Shown: positions 8,644-16,395, numbered from the stretch's first letter. The stretch is DNA of 64,000 bases from Terribacillus saccharophilus (GCF_002272075.1 NZ_NPBJ01000029.1:124001-188000), one strand, 5' to 3'. Made by a program: numbers and translations. The notes: generated by a model from the sequence alone, not told the origin.

Positions 8644-9426
8644 TCATGTTACATCATAGATGGACGGACGTCTGTCCTGAAACACGGGGATGCGGCTGCG
8701 AACGTCATCCACTTGGTCAAGGACTGCTTCACCATACAGAATGGTAGCTTCCTCGCCAGCTTCAGCAATGACCTCGCCCCATGGCCCGATGATCATGCTA
8801 TGCCCGGCGAATTCATTGGCAGGATCGCTTCCAGCCCGATTACAAGCAACTACATAGCATTGGTTTTCGATTGCCCGGCTGAGCAAAAGCGCACGCCAGT
8901 GATCCAGTCGCGCTTTCGGCCACTCGGCAACAACGAAGAGCACTTGCTGATCGTGAATCATATGCGTGCGGATGAATTCGGGAAAACGGATGTCGTAACA
9001 GATGACACCAGCTGCTCGCTTATTTCCAATGGAAAAGGAAGCAGATTTGTCGCCTTGGGTCAGAAACTTCTCTTCATCCATCAACCGGAATAAGTGCGCT
9101 TTATCATATTCATGTAGCAGCTCACCAGCTGGTCCGAAGACAAGCATCGTGTTATAGACACCAGTTTCGGTCTGCTTGGCAATGGAACCAGCGACGATAT
9201 ATTTTTGGTGTGTTTTAGCCAATCTGCTGATGAATCGCTTCGTTGTTTCTCCCTCTGCATCACTTATGCTTTCAAGCCTAGACAGGTCGTAGCCAGTTGT
9301 CCAAAGCTCCGGCAGCACGAGGACATCGGCATTTTCCTGTGCCTCATTAACTAATGCTTCCACTGTTCTGTAATTGGCTTCCGGATCACCAAAAACGATA
9401 TCATGCTGAATTAAGGCAAGTTTCAT
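8644..9426 (-). CDS. Carbon-nitrogen hydrolase, omega-amidase type (MtnU-like)
   Basis: This 260-residue nitrilase-superfamily enzyme has a complete triad: Glu40 in LPELWTTGYD, Lys109 in YDKAHLF and Cys143 in VICYDIRFPE. The TTGYD motif after the Glu is typical of omega-amidases, which hydrolyse alpha-ketoglutaramate or alpha-ketosuccinamate. These are the keto products left when glutamine or asparagine serves as amino donor. B. subtilis MtnU, beside mtnE in the methionine salvage cluster, is the closest family I recognise. The start ATG overlaps the stop of the dehydrogenase gene (ATGA), so both are one operon behind the S-box. It would remove the by-product of the glutamine-dependent MtnE reaction. 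Confidence 0.82.
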   Translation of the reverse strand: MKLALIQHDIVFGDPEANYRTVEALVNEAQENADVLVLPELWTTGYDLSRLESISDAEGETTKRFISRLAKTHQKYIVAGSIAKQTETGVYNTMLVFGPAGELLHEYDKAHLFRLMDEEKFLTQGDKSASFSIGNKRAAGVICYDIRFPEFIRTHMIHDQQVLFVVAEWPKARLDHWRALLLSRAIENQCYVVACNRAGSDPANEFAGHSMIIGPWGEVIAEAGEEATILYGEAVLDQVDDVRSRIPVFQDRRPSIYDVT

Positions 9427-10517
9427 TGTGTCACTCCCTTATTCGCCGCAACGAATGTCTCGACACTTCGCATGGCGTCCACGACTTGATCTGAATCGGA
9501 AACATGCATGAAATGAATGGATTCACCTGGTGCGACAGCGCCGTCTGCAGCAATTTTCATCGCTTTGTCCAAATCCTCTTTTACGCCAAGTTCTTTAAGT
9601 ACTGTTGGTAATCCGAGTTTTTGATAAATTGGAAGCAAAGTGCGAATATCGTCAAACTTCTCTTCCAATGCAAGCTGAACAAGAATGCCGTAAGCTACTT
9701 TATTTCCGTGCAGCTGCTCATGTGTTTCTGCAAGTCTTGTCAGTCCATTGTGAATGGAATGTGCACCAGCAATTCGGCCGTATTCATCACCGAAACCGCC
9801 TACCATACCGCCAGCCATAATGATAGTTTCTGCAACCCGGGTAAATGCACTGTCAGTACGTTCACTTTGTAAAGAACAAATAGCTGCATCTCCTTCGGCA
9901 ACCAGGATATCCCGGCATAACTTGGCTGCGTTGCGGGATATCTGAACAGCAAGCGGCTGATCCGTCATATTTTCGGTAAGTGCATCTGCTTCGTACCATT
10001 TGGCCAATGTATCACCGATTCCAGCAATCAGATAAGGTACAGGTGTTGTGAGCAAAAGTTTCGGCTCGACAAGCAGCATAAATGCACTGCGTGGGAATAC
10101 AGTATATTCGACGAAATTACCTGCTTCATCATAAAAAACGCTGAGTGAAGCCCATGGGGAGCAGTTAGAAACGATTGTCGGAATTAGGATGACTGGCAGC
10201 CCTGCATCATTGGCAGCAGCTTTGGCAGTATCTAACACTTTTCCGCCGCCGACACCGATTATGAACTGAGCAGCTTCGTCTGTTGCGATGCTTGCTAATC
10301 TAGCTGCTTCTGCATGTGTGCACTGGCCGTTATAAGCGACTCGTTTTACTGGCAAATCAATCGGATCCAAGAATGGGGAAGCCGCTTTCCAGGAAGCATC
10401 TCCGTGAATAAGCAAACCATTTGTCCAATTCAATTCCGAAAGCCTTGCTGGAAGACTTTCCAGTATATTATCCTCACAGACGTAATAATTCGGAGCGCCT
10501 TTTATGTTGATGGTCAT
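9423..10517 (-). CDS. Iron/zinc-type alcohol dehydrogenase family, YbdH/HcxA-like
   Basis: This 364-residue dehydrogenase is of the glycerol-dehydrogenase-like branch. The Rossmann GGGKVLDTAK segment (about 90-100) and metal ligands Asp169 (GIGDTLAKW), His253 (GAHSIHNG) and His270 (EQLHGNKV) sit at nearly the positions known for GldA. In E. coli the related YbdH (HcxA) reduces alpha-keto acids to hydroxy acids and its gene lies next to that of the methionine aminotransferase YbdL. The same pairing occurs here, with an MtnE-like gene divergent. The S-box upstream ties it to methionine or SAM status. I infer that it reduces 2-keto-4-methylthiobutyrate or a related 2-keto acid, but glycerol dehydrogenase activity cannot be excluded. 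The ATG at 10517 has GAGGTG 6 bp upstream. Confidence 0.75.
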   Translation of the reverse strand: MTINIKGAPNYYVCEDNILESLPARLSELNWTNGLLIHGDASWKAASPFLDPIDLPVKRVAYNGQCTHAEAARLASIATDEAAQFIIGVGGGKVLDTAKAAANDAGLPVILIPTIVSNCSPWASLSVFYDEAGNFVEYTVFPRSAFMLLVEPKLLLTTPVPYLIAGIGDTLAKWYEADALTENMTDQPLAVQISRNAAKLCRDILVAEGDAAICSLQSERTDSAFTRVAETIIMAGGMVGGFGDEYGRIAGAHSIHNGLTRLAETHEQLHGNKVAYGILVQLALEEKFDDIRTLLPIYQKLGLPTVLKELGVKEDLDKAMKIAADGAVAPGESIHFMHVSDSDQVVDAMRSVETFVAANKGVTQ

Positions 10518-10543
10518 GTTGTCACCTCATTGATTTTTTACAT

Positions 10544-10574
10544 AAAAAAACTCTTCCAGACGAATATGGAAGAG
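10544..10574 (-). terminator. S-box expression-platform terminator
   Basis: On the minus strand CTCTTCC pairs with GGAAGAG around a 10-nt loop and is followed by seven T. It lies directly after the SAM aptamer and 26 bp before the dehydrogenase start, so SAM binding should cause termination here. Confidence 0.88.
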
Positions 10575-10591
10575 GGAAAGGCGTGTGTCTA

Positions 10592-10697
10592 GTCCCCTTA
10601 TCCCTCAGCGTCTCGCTGTTGGATTTAGCACCGTGTGCAAATGCACCGGTTGCCGGGCTTCATAGGGCCAATTCCCTCCGCCTTCTCTTGATAAGAG
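10592..10697 (-). promoter_or_regulatory. SAM-I (S-box) riboswitch
   Basis: Read on the minus strand, the segment has the canonical S-box landmarks in order. They are a P1 strand CTTATC, GGCGGAGGGA, TGGCCCTATGAAGCCCGGCA, the hairpin CCGGTGCATTTGCACACGG, TGCTAAATCC, a GCGAGACGC hairpin and the closing GATAAG of P1. A terminator follows. High SAM should turn off the dehydrogenase-omega-amidase operon. Confidence 0.95.
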
Positions 10698-10716
10698 TGT
10701 GTGATTCATGTATGAT
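10688..10716 (+). promoter_or_regulatory. Sigma-A promoter of the MtnE-like gene
   Basis: TTGATA, a 17-bp spacer and TATGAT. The -35 box lies inside the DNA that encodes the first strand of S-box P1 on the other strand. No S-box lies on this strand, so the aminotransferase is not under direct SAM control here. Confidence 0.7.
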
Positions 10717-10722
10717 TTGTTC

Positions 10723-10752
10723 ATTATCGCATTCTATTTCCAACACTGTCAA
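10723..10752 (-). promoter_or_regulatory. Sigma-A promoter of the S-box operon
   Basis: On the minus strand, TTGACA (10747-10752), an 18-bp spacer and GATAAT (10723-10728). The predicted start near 10716 lies about 20 nt before the aptamer. The -10 element overlaps the predicted start region of the divergent promoter, so the two promoters should exclude one another. Confidence 0.72.
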
Positions 10753-10803
10753 GATTGGTAATAGTCAGAATAATAAGAGTGAAACAACAGGAGAGTGAGT
10801 AAG

Positions 10804-11982
10804 ATGGATTTTCCGTTTTCGGATGCATTGAAACGACTGCCGGAACAGTTTTTTGCCGGCTTAGTACATAAGGTAGGTCTGCTGGAGAAAGAGGGGCACG
10901 ATATCATCAAGCTCGGACAGGGAAACCCTGATTTGCCGACGCCGCAGCATATCGTAGAGAAACTGAAGGAAGCTTCCGATAATCCGGCTTATCATAAATA
11001 TTCACCATTCAGAGGCTTTGATTTTCTTAAGCAGGCAGTTTGCGACTTTTATGATCGGGAATACGGTGTAAAATTGGATCCCGCAACAGAAGTGGCCATC
11101 ATGTTCGGCTCTAAAACAGGTTTGGTGGAAATCAGCCAATGTCTGCTGAATCCTGGTGATTTGGCACTGCTTCCGGACCCGGGGTATCCGGATTATATGT
11201 CCGGTATCGAACTTGCGCAAGCACGAACATCGTTCATGCCATTAACCGCTGAAAATGAATTTCTGCCTGATTATGATGCTATTCCTGCTCGTGATCTGGA
11301 AGAAGCAAAGCTGATGTTCTTGAACTATCCAAACAATCCCACTGCTGCAACAGCGGATCAGAAGTTCTTCGATAAAACAGTGGAACTGGCAAAGAAACAT
11401 AAAATCTGTGTGCTGCATGATTTCGCTTATGGTGCACTCGGCTTTGACGGTGAAAAACCACAAAGCTTCCTGCAATCCGAAGGCAGCAAAGAAGTTGGCA
11501 TTGAAATGTACACCTTATCCAAAACGTATAATATGGCCGGCTGGCGCATCGCTTTTGCAGTTGGTAATGCCTCTGTGATTGAAAGCATCAATTTAATCCA
11601 GGATCATATTTATGTAAGTTTGTTTGGCGGCATGCAAGAGGCGGCTGCTTACGCTCTGACAACGGATCAGAAATGCGTGGAAGAACTCGTCCGCACGTAT
11701 GAAAGCAGAAGAGATGCTTTCATCGGCCATTTACGTGCTATCGGTTGGGATGTACCCGAACCAAAAGGTACTTTCTTCGTTTGGCTGCCAGTTCCGCACG
11801 GATTTACTTCTGAGGAATTCGCTGATTTGCTGCTGGAAAAGGCGCATGTGGCAGTTGCTCCGGGGAATGGTTTTGGCGAATATGGAGAAGGATATGTTCG
11901 CGCAGGTTTATTGGATACGGAGGAAAGATTGCTGGAAGCGGCAAAACGAATCGAAAAGCTCGGTATCTTTTCAAAAGCATAA
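10804..11982 (+). CDS. mtnE: Class I/II aminotransferase, MtnE-like (2-keto-4-methylthiobutyrate transaminase)
   Basis: This 392-residue PLP enzyme is of fold type I. Landmarks are GQGNPDLPTP near 38-47, NYPNNPT near 174-180, HDFAYG near 205-210 and the PLP lysine Lys240 in LSKTYNMAGWR. The N-terminal region (LKRLPEQFFAGL) resembles B. subtilis MtnE, which makes methionine from 2-keto-4-methylthiobutyrate with glutamine as donor; E. coli YbdL is also related. The ATG at 10804 is chosen because GGAGAG lies about 8 bp upstream, while the GTG at 10795 is 1 bp from it. It is divergent from the S-box operon of dehydrogenase and omega-amidase, which fits a methionine salvage role. A wider aromatic or branched-chain substrate range is possible. 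Confidence 0.85.
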   Translation: MDFPFSDALKRLPEQFFAGLVHKVGLLEKEGHDIIKLGQGNPDLPTPQHIVEKLKEASDNPAYHKYSPFRGFDFLKQAVCDFYDREYGVKLDPATEVAIMFGSKTGLVEISQCLLNPGDLALLPDPGYPDYMSGIELAQARTSFMPLTAENEFLPDYDAIPARDLEEAKLMFLNYPNNPTAATADQKFFDKTVELAKKHKICVLHDFAYGALGFDGEKPQSFLQSEGSKEVGIEMYTLSKTYNMAGWRIAFAVGNASVIESINLIQDHIYVSLFGGMQEAAAYALTTDQKCVEELVRTYESRRDAFIGHLRAIGWDVPEPKGTFFVWLPVPHGFTSEEFADLLLEKAHVAVAPGNGFGEYGEGYVRAGLLDTEERLLEAAKRIEKLGIFSKA

Positions 11983-11983
11983 G

Positions 11984-12018
11984 AAAGAGCCAGTCCTATA
12001 TGGGACTGGCTCTTTTGT
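11984..12018. terminator. Bidirectional terminator
   Basis: A 13-bp stem AAAGAGCCAGTCC / GGACTGGCTCTTT with a 6-nt loop and T-run. It lies between the aminotransferase and the convergent sulfur-metabolism gene. Confidence 0.92.
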
Positions 12019-12021
12019 CTG

Positions 12022-13152
12022 TCAGCTTGTCACTGCGCAGCGATTTGGGCCGGATTCTATATCGGCTTCGTCTGTGCTATCAATGGTGGCTTTTCCTTGA
12101 TTGGCTTCCCGAATCAGCTGGTAGCTATTCGGCTGCTGGGAAGGAATGCTATCCAAAACGGAGGAAGCAAATTGGCTCACATCCTGCAGCTGCAATCGGG
12201 GATTTTTTCTGTATAAATCTTCCATGCGAGCTTGAACTGTACCGTCCGTTTCGATCTCTGACAGCTCGGAAAAATGGGAAGGAAGGACAATCAAGTCCAA
12301 CGACAATAATGGAAACTTTTCATATAAAGTGTTGTGCAGATCCTTTACCCATTGTTCTGCTTGACCGGCTAAATCTGGGCGGCCGATTGATTCGGTAAAG
12401 AGCGTATCTCCAGACAGCAGGAAAGTGTCATCAACGACAAAACTGATGCTTCCTTCTGTATGACCTGGTGAGGCAATGCTGCGCATGCCTTCTTCCGTTT
12501 TTCCGAATGGAATCGTCATACCGTCTTGTAAAGGAGAAAAGGTGAATGTCGCTTCTTTTCCATCATCAGCAGGGAACCAATATGTCGCTCCTGTTTCTTC
12601 TGCCAGTCTCCGTCCGCCGGACAAATGGTCCGCGTGAAGATGGGTATCAAGTACATGTTTGATCGTCCATCCGTTTTCTTTAGCGAAGGTTGAATAGGCT
12701 TCGGTGAACCTTGCCGGATCTACTACAGCTGCTTCTCCATTGGAGACGACCATGTAGGATAGGCAGCCTTTCCCAATACGCATGAATTGATAAATCTCCC
12801 CGCCATATGTGAGATCGCCGACTTTACGGGGACTGAGTGTTTCTCCCCAAGCTTGCATGCCGCCAACGACATGAACGATATTATCCATTCCGGCTGCTTG
12901 TAAGAGGGAGACGGCTGTCTGAGCTGATTTGCCCCGATAGCACATGACATAGACAGGATCTTGTTCTGGCAGTTCTTTACGGGCCTTATTTGGGTCTGCT
13001 TTGATAGCGGCAAACGGAATATCATATCTTTTAACGCTATCGGCTGTAATTGACCAGTCATGAACATCCGCTTCTTGCCGGATGTCAAGAAGATGAACGG
13101 TATCTTTCGCTTTTATTTTTTCTGCCAGTTCTGCTGTGTGCAATGGATTCAT
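12022..13152 (-). CDS. Rhodanese - metallo-beta-lactamase fusion (persulfide dioxygenase/sulfurtransferase type)
   Basis: This 376-residue protein has an N-terminal rhodanese domain (about 1-105; active-site Cys71 in MCYRGKSAQ) followed by a metallo-beta-lactamase domain (about 115-300). The latter has HLHADH at 171-176, His231 in SPGHTEGS, an acidic ligand in SGDTLF and a late His in LPSHFSE. This is the persulfide dioxygenase type, which oxidises glutathione or bacillithiol persulfide to sulfite. Many known fusions (CstB, PRF) have the dioxygenase first; here rhodanese is first. About 75 C-terminal residues lie beyond the core. The ATG has AAAGGAGA upstream. It is 13 bp downstream of the YdjM-type gene and probably co-transcribed. 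Confidence 0.85.
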   Translation of the reverse strand: MNPLHTAELAEKIKAKDTVHLLDIRQEADVHDWSITADSVKRYDIPFAAIKADPNKARKELPEQDPVYVMCYRGKSAQTAVSLLQAAGMDNIVHVVGGMQAWGETLSPRKVGDLTYGGEIYQFMRIGKGCLSYMVVSNGEAAVVDPARFTEAYSTFAKENGWTIKHVLDTHLHADHLSGGRRLAEETGATYWFPADDGKEATFTFSPLQDGMTIPFGKTEEGMRSIASPGHTEGSISFVVDDTFLLSGDTLFTESIGRPDLAGQAEQWVKDLHNTLYEKFPLLSLDLIVLPSHFSELSEIETDGTVQARMEDLYRKNPRLQLQDVSQFASSVLDSIPSQQPNSYQLIREANQGKATIDSTDEADIESGPNRCAVTS

Positions 13153-13165
13153 GCAATCGTCTCCT

Positions 13166-13792
13166 TTAGAAATCTTTTTTGATTATAGGAAGGAGCAGTT
13201 TGACTCCTTTCTTATTCACTGGGAATATTCTGCTGTCAGCGAGCAGGTGGCTTGCATAACCGGCTGTGCCGGCAAGCTGGGTGCCGAATAGAGCGGTCTC
13301 TTGTTCAAAGAATGTCATCAATATGTAGAAATAGATCAGTCCGATCAAGGAGTGAGTGTATGACCGGTGGGCAAGGAAAGATGCAATTCCGATATAACAT
13401 CCGCTCATGACAACCCATGTATGCCCCGTGTACAATCCGGTCAGCAGAACAGCGATGCCTGTAATCAGCAGCATGAACTTCTTATTGATTACGCGGGAGA
13501 GAACCATAATTCCTGCTCCAATCGCTAACCCGATATAACGATCTTGGCCGAATAAATTCCACATACTATATAGAATGAGCAATAATCCGATAAAAATTGT
13601 AATATTGCGGATGGCTTTGTGAGAAAAAGTAATTCGGTTAGAGAGGATTCCGCCTGTATCCAAATCTGGTACAAGAGCTGCGACAGCTGCCGTACAAGTC
13701 ATTGTGACCGTCACAGCGCCTTCTGCATTCAAGGCGGTGGCACTGGCGAAACCTGTGCCAGCTCCGATTAATAGATGTGTGATTCCTTTCAT
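13166..13792 (-). CDS. YdjM/DUF457-type membrane-bound metal-dependent hydrolase
   Basis: This 208-residue integral membrane protein has the histidine and aspartate motifs of the family: THLLIG at the N terminus, VPDLDTGGILSNR near 42-54, HRSYTHSLIG near 140-150 and HLLADSRIFPVNKKG near the C terminus. Several membrane helices lie between. Family members are annotated as metal-dependent hydrolases; the substrate is unknown, and B. subtilis YvsG is a relative. The sulfur gene follows at 13 bp. Confidence 0.8.
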   Translation of the reverse strand: MKGITHLLIGAGTGFASATALNAEGAVTVTMTCTAAVAALVPDLDTGGILSNRITFSHKAIRNITIFIGLLLILYSMWNLFGQDRYIGLAIGAGIMVLSRVINKKFMLLITGIAVLLTGLYTGHTWVVMSGCYIGIASFLAHRSYTHSLIGLIYFYILMTFFEQETALFGTQLAGTAGYASHLLADSRIFPVNKKGVKLLLPIIKKDF

Positions 13793-13850
13793 TCTAGCTG
13801 TGCCTCCAAAAGTTAGTCTTTAAAAGCATACTAGAATCTTTATGTCATGG

Positions 13851-14300
13851 CTATCCGTATTGTTTCTGATGCGCTTTCTTACGGGAAAGATAATCTTCAT
13901 CTTCTCTTATTTCGTCCCATCTTTTTTTGAAAATCTGTGCAGAAGCTGCTTTTTCTTCATCAATTTGGCGGTCATGCCTTTCTGTCTTGTCTGCATCCTT
14001 ATATTTTTTGCCGCCTTTATAATTAGCGTAGCGGCGAGCACGGGTATAGCCCATCTGGATGTACTTCCTGGCCATATCCATTCCGACGAAATCGTCTTGC
14101 TTACGGTATTCCTCAAACATCTCCGAAATTTTCTGGCAGGATACCTTAGCAATTTCTGGTGTCTTGAAGCGCCAATGGGGAAGGATTTCACTTTTATAAG
14201 GCTCGACCATCAGCACACCTTGCTCACCGCGGCCGACGCGGTACTTTTCTGGATGTTTACGAAAATCAGTCGAGGCATCAAAATGATCGTAATAGCCCAT
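13851..14300 (-). CDS. DUF4385 family protein
   Basis: This 149-residue soluble, basic protein matches DUF4385 throughout: FRKHPEKYRVGRGEQGVL near the start, PYKSEILPHWRFKTP, then FVGMDMARKYIQMGYTRARRYAN and a KGGKKY element. Function is unknown. I chose the ATG at 14300 (MGYYDHF) because AGGAGG at 14307-14312 is 6 bp away; the ATG two codons earlier would touch the site. The tail is rich in Lys, Glu and Arg. Confidence 0.85.
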   Translation of the reverse strand: MGYYDHFDASTDFRKHPEKYRVGRGEQGVLMVEPYKSEILPHWRFKTPEIAKVSCQKISEMFEEYRKQDDFVGMDMARKYIQMGYTRARRYANYKGGKKYKDADKTERHDRQIDEEKAASAQIFKKRWDEIREDEDYLSRKKAHQKQYG

Positions 14301-14450
14301 TCCCATCCTCCTGTCTCTGTTGTTAATGTATATAGTTACCGAATGTGCTCCATGTGAAACGCAATTTTTTCTTATGGACATAGGAGGCAGCCGTACGCGT
14401 TTGTGATAAAATGAAAGCAATGGTCTCACGTCAGAAAGGAATGGTTACAG

Positions 14451-15557
14451 GTGGGTAAAACAAAAGTAGGAATCGTCTTCGGCGGAAAATCCGCGGAGCA
14501 TGAAGTGTCCTTACAATCTGCAAAAAATATTGCCGATGCAATTGATAAAAATAAATATGATGTTGTCCTAATCGGAATCGATAAAGAAGGAAAATGGCAG
14601 CTGAATGATAAGGCAGACTACCTGCTGAACGCACATGATCCAAAAAATATCGAACTGAAGCCTTCCGAGCAAGGAATCGCTGTTGTACCTGGTTTGAAGG
14701 AGAAACAGCTCGTCAATCCAAGTCAAGGTGCTGTCCTTGATCAAGTGGATGTTATTTTCAGTATCCTCCACGGTACACTTGGTGAGGATGGCAGCATGCA
14801 AGGAATGCTGCGTATCGCTAATCTCCCATATGTAGGCCCGAATGTACTAAGTTCAGCTGTATGCATGGATAAAGATGTTGCAAAGCGTTTACTGAAGGAA
14901 GCGGGCATTCGAGTAGCGAATGGCTTCACATTCAAAAAACGCCAGCTTGGATCTATCCGTTATGAAGAGGTAGCAAAAGTGTTGGGCACCACAGTCTTCA
15001 TCAAGCCTGCAAACCAAGGATCCTCTGTCGGCGTAAGCAAAGCGAAGACAGAAGATGAGTTCTACAAAGGCTTGGAAGAAGCTTTCCGCTATGATACGAA
15101 GGTTCTTGTCGAGGAAGCAATTGTCGGCCGTGAAATCGAAGTGGCTGTACTTGGCAATGAAGAGCCGATCGCTTCCTTACCGGGAGAAATTCTGCCGAAA
15201 ACAGAATTTTATTCTTATGAATCCAAGTACATCGACGAATCAGGAGCAGAGCTGGCAATACCAGCACAACTTTCCGAGTCTGTTACAGAACAAGCAAGAA
15301 AGCTGGCAGTCGAAGTATTCCAGACACTCGATGTCGAAGGGCTTGCACGTGTTGACTTCTTCCTGACAGAAGAAGGCGAATTTGTCGTAAACGAAGTAAA
15401 CACACTACCAGGCTTCACGAAAATCAGTATGTATCCGAAGCTTTGGGACATCACTGGTATTTCCTACCCTGATCTGATTGACCGCCTGATTCAGCTGGCA
15501 ATTGAACGTCATAAACGAGATAACGAACTTAGCAACGCTGCTTTTCAGCAACAGTAA
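14451..15557 (+). CDS. ddl: D-alanine--D-alanine ligase
   Basis: This 368-residue cytoplasmic ATP-grasp ligase joins two D-alanines for peptidoglycan synthesis. Motifs are VGIVFGGKSAEHEVS at the start, FSILHGTLGEDG, FIKPANQGSSVGVSK (ATP-grasp loop), EVNTLPGFTK (magnesium and phosphate binding) and SMYPKLW near the end. It starts with GTG at 14451; AAAGGA is about 11 bp upstream. It stands alone rather than with murF, and is followed by a terminator. Confidence 0.95.
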   Translation: MGKTKVGIVFGGKSAEHEVSLQSAKNIADAIDKNKYDVVLIGIDKEGKWQLNDKADYLLNAHDPKNIELKPSEQGIAVVPGLKEKQLVNPSQGAVLDQVDVIFSILHGTLGEDGSMQGMLRIANLPYVGPNVLSSAVCMDKDVAKRLLKEAGIRVANGFTFKKRQLGSIRYEEVAKVLGTTVFIKPANQGSSVGVSKAKTEDEFYKGLEEAFRYDTKVLVEEAIVGREIEVAVLGNEEPIASLPGEILPKTEFYSYESKYIDESGAELAIPAQLSESVTEQARKLAVEVFQTLDVEGLARVDFFLTEEGEFVVNEVNTLPGFTKISMYPKLWDITGISYPDLIDRLIQLAIERHKRDNELSNAAFQQQ

Positions 15558-15586
15558 GCGTAGTAATTTAGTGTTTTAATACAGGA

Positions 15587-15642
15587 AAATCCAGACTATG
15601 AAGAATCTTATGTAGAATTCTCGTAGTCTGGATTTCTTTTTT
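15587..15642 (+). terminator. Terminator of ddl
   Basis: A 12-bp stem AAATCCAGACTA / TAGTCTGGATTT with a 25-nt internal region, followed by a T-run. Confidence 0.85.
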
Positions 15643-15706
15643 TATTCTAAAATTACTGTTTCAAGAAGATTATTGCAGCAAGTGGTTAGTAATTTTACTT
15701 CTCGAG

Positions 15707-15735
15707 TTAACATATCGATGAATATCTAGTATAAT
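15707..15735 (+). promoter_or_regulatory. Sigma-A promoter of the small orphan gene
   Basis: TTAACA, 17-bp spacer, TATAAT. It lies 77 bp before the start codon of the gene at 15812, in a markedly AT-rich stretch. Confidence 0.7.
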
Positions 15736-15811
15736 GTGGAATTTTAAGATAATATTGTAATTTAGAGATTTTATTAAGAGTAATGTCACGATATTTGAAA
15801 GGTGTAATAGC

Positions 15812-16114
15812 ATGATTGAAATCAAGCGAGAGCGGAGTCTAACGGATATGTTAAGGAATTATAATGTGATAATAGACGGCAAAAAAGTTGGAACTATCGG
15901 TCCTAGAGATACCTTTAATTTCTCTATTGCTCCTGGTAAACACACAATTCACCTAGAGATTGATTGGTGCAGAAGTAAAAAAATTGAGTTTAAGGCACGT
16001 GAAAATGAAATAATAAGATTTAATTGCGCAGGATTAAGAGGAATTAAATTTCTCTTTGTAATGTGGTTTATAACTTTTGCTCGCAATAAATATTTATCGT
16101 TAAACTTAAAATGA
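15812..16114 (+). CDS. Small protein of unknown function with C-terminal hydrophobic helix
   Basis: I do not recognise this 100-residue protein. It has a beta-rich body (NVIIDGKKVGTI, then FNFSIAPGKHTIHLEID), similar in style to PEGA-like or carboxypeptidase-regulatory folds. A hydrophobic segment, KFLFVMWFITFA, lies near the C terminus, and two lone cysteines occur in the body. GAAAGGTG lies about 8 bp before the ATG and a good promoter lies upstream, so it is probably real. Its base composition is clearly more AT-rich than its neighbours, and a dispersed repeat follows, which suggests recent acquisition. Confidence 0.65.
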   Translation: MIEIKRERSLTDMLRNYNVIIDGKKVGTIGPRDTFNFSIAPGKHTIHLEIDWCRSKKIEFKARENEIIRFNCAGLRGIKFLFVMWFITFARNKYLSLNLK

Positions 16115-16117
16115 AGA

Positions 16118-16270
16118 ATCTACACTAGCGTAGGTGGAATGCGGAGACTCCAGCGGGAACAGCGCGAGTCCGAAGACCCCACAGCGGCGGTTTTACCGCG
16201 AGGAGGCTGAGGCCGTGCCCGCGGAAAGCGAAGAATTCCGCCGCAGCGACGTACTGGAGCAGTTCTATGT
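16118..16270. repeat. GC-rich dispersed intergenic repeat of Bacillaceae type
   Basis: About 150 bp of strikingly GC-rich, structured DNA sits between AT-rich flanks. The segments GGAATGCGGAGACTCC, GCGGGAAC, GTGCCCGCGGAAAGCGAAG and ATTCCGCCGCAGCGAC are ones I remember from repeats scattered through Bacillaceae intergenic regions. GGAAT near the left end is complementary to ATTCC near the right end. There is no coding potential. It could be a small non-autonomous mobile element or a transcribed structured RNA. Only one copy is visible in this window. Confidence 0.65.
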
Positions 16271-16355
16271 AATATACCATCCTTTTCCCATATGCATTTG
16301 TACCTAACTGTGATACAATGAACTACAGAATAGAATAAAAAATCCAGGCCATCCT

Positions 16356-16392
16356 GGGAGAGGTTCTAGCACAACCCTCTATAAAAAACTAA
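16356..16392 (+). promoter_or_regulatory. preQ1-I riboswitch aptamer
   Basis: The core AGAGGTTCTAGC, ACAACCCTCT, ATAAAAAACTAA matches the class I preQ1 consensus almost exactly. P1 is AGAGG (16359-16363) with CCTCT (16376-16380), and the A-rich tail ends in CTAA for the pseudoknot. It precedes queCDE, the preQ1 pathway, which confirms the assignment. A -10-like TACAAT lies at 16314-16319. Confidence 0.95.
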
Positions 16393-16395
16393 GGA

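Noticed and set aside
12000-12398. Plus-strand coding region antisense to the rhodanese fusion
   Set aside because: It has no ribosome binding site, its translation has no recognisable motif, and it lies opposite a well supported gene.
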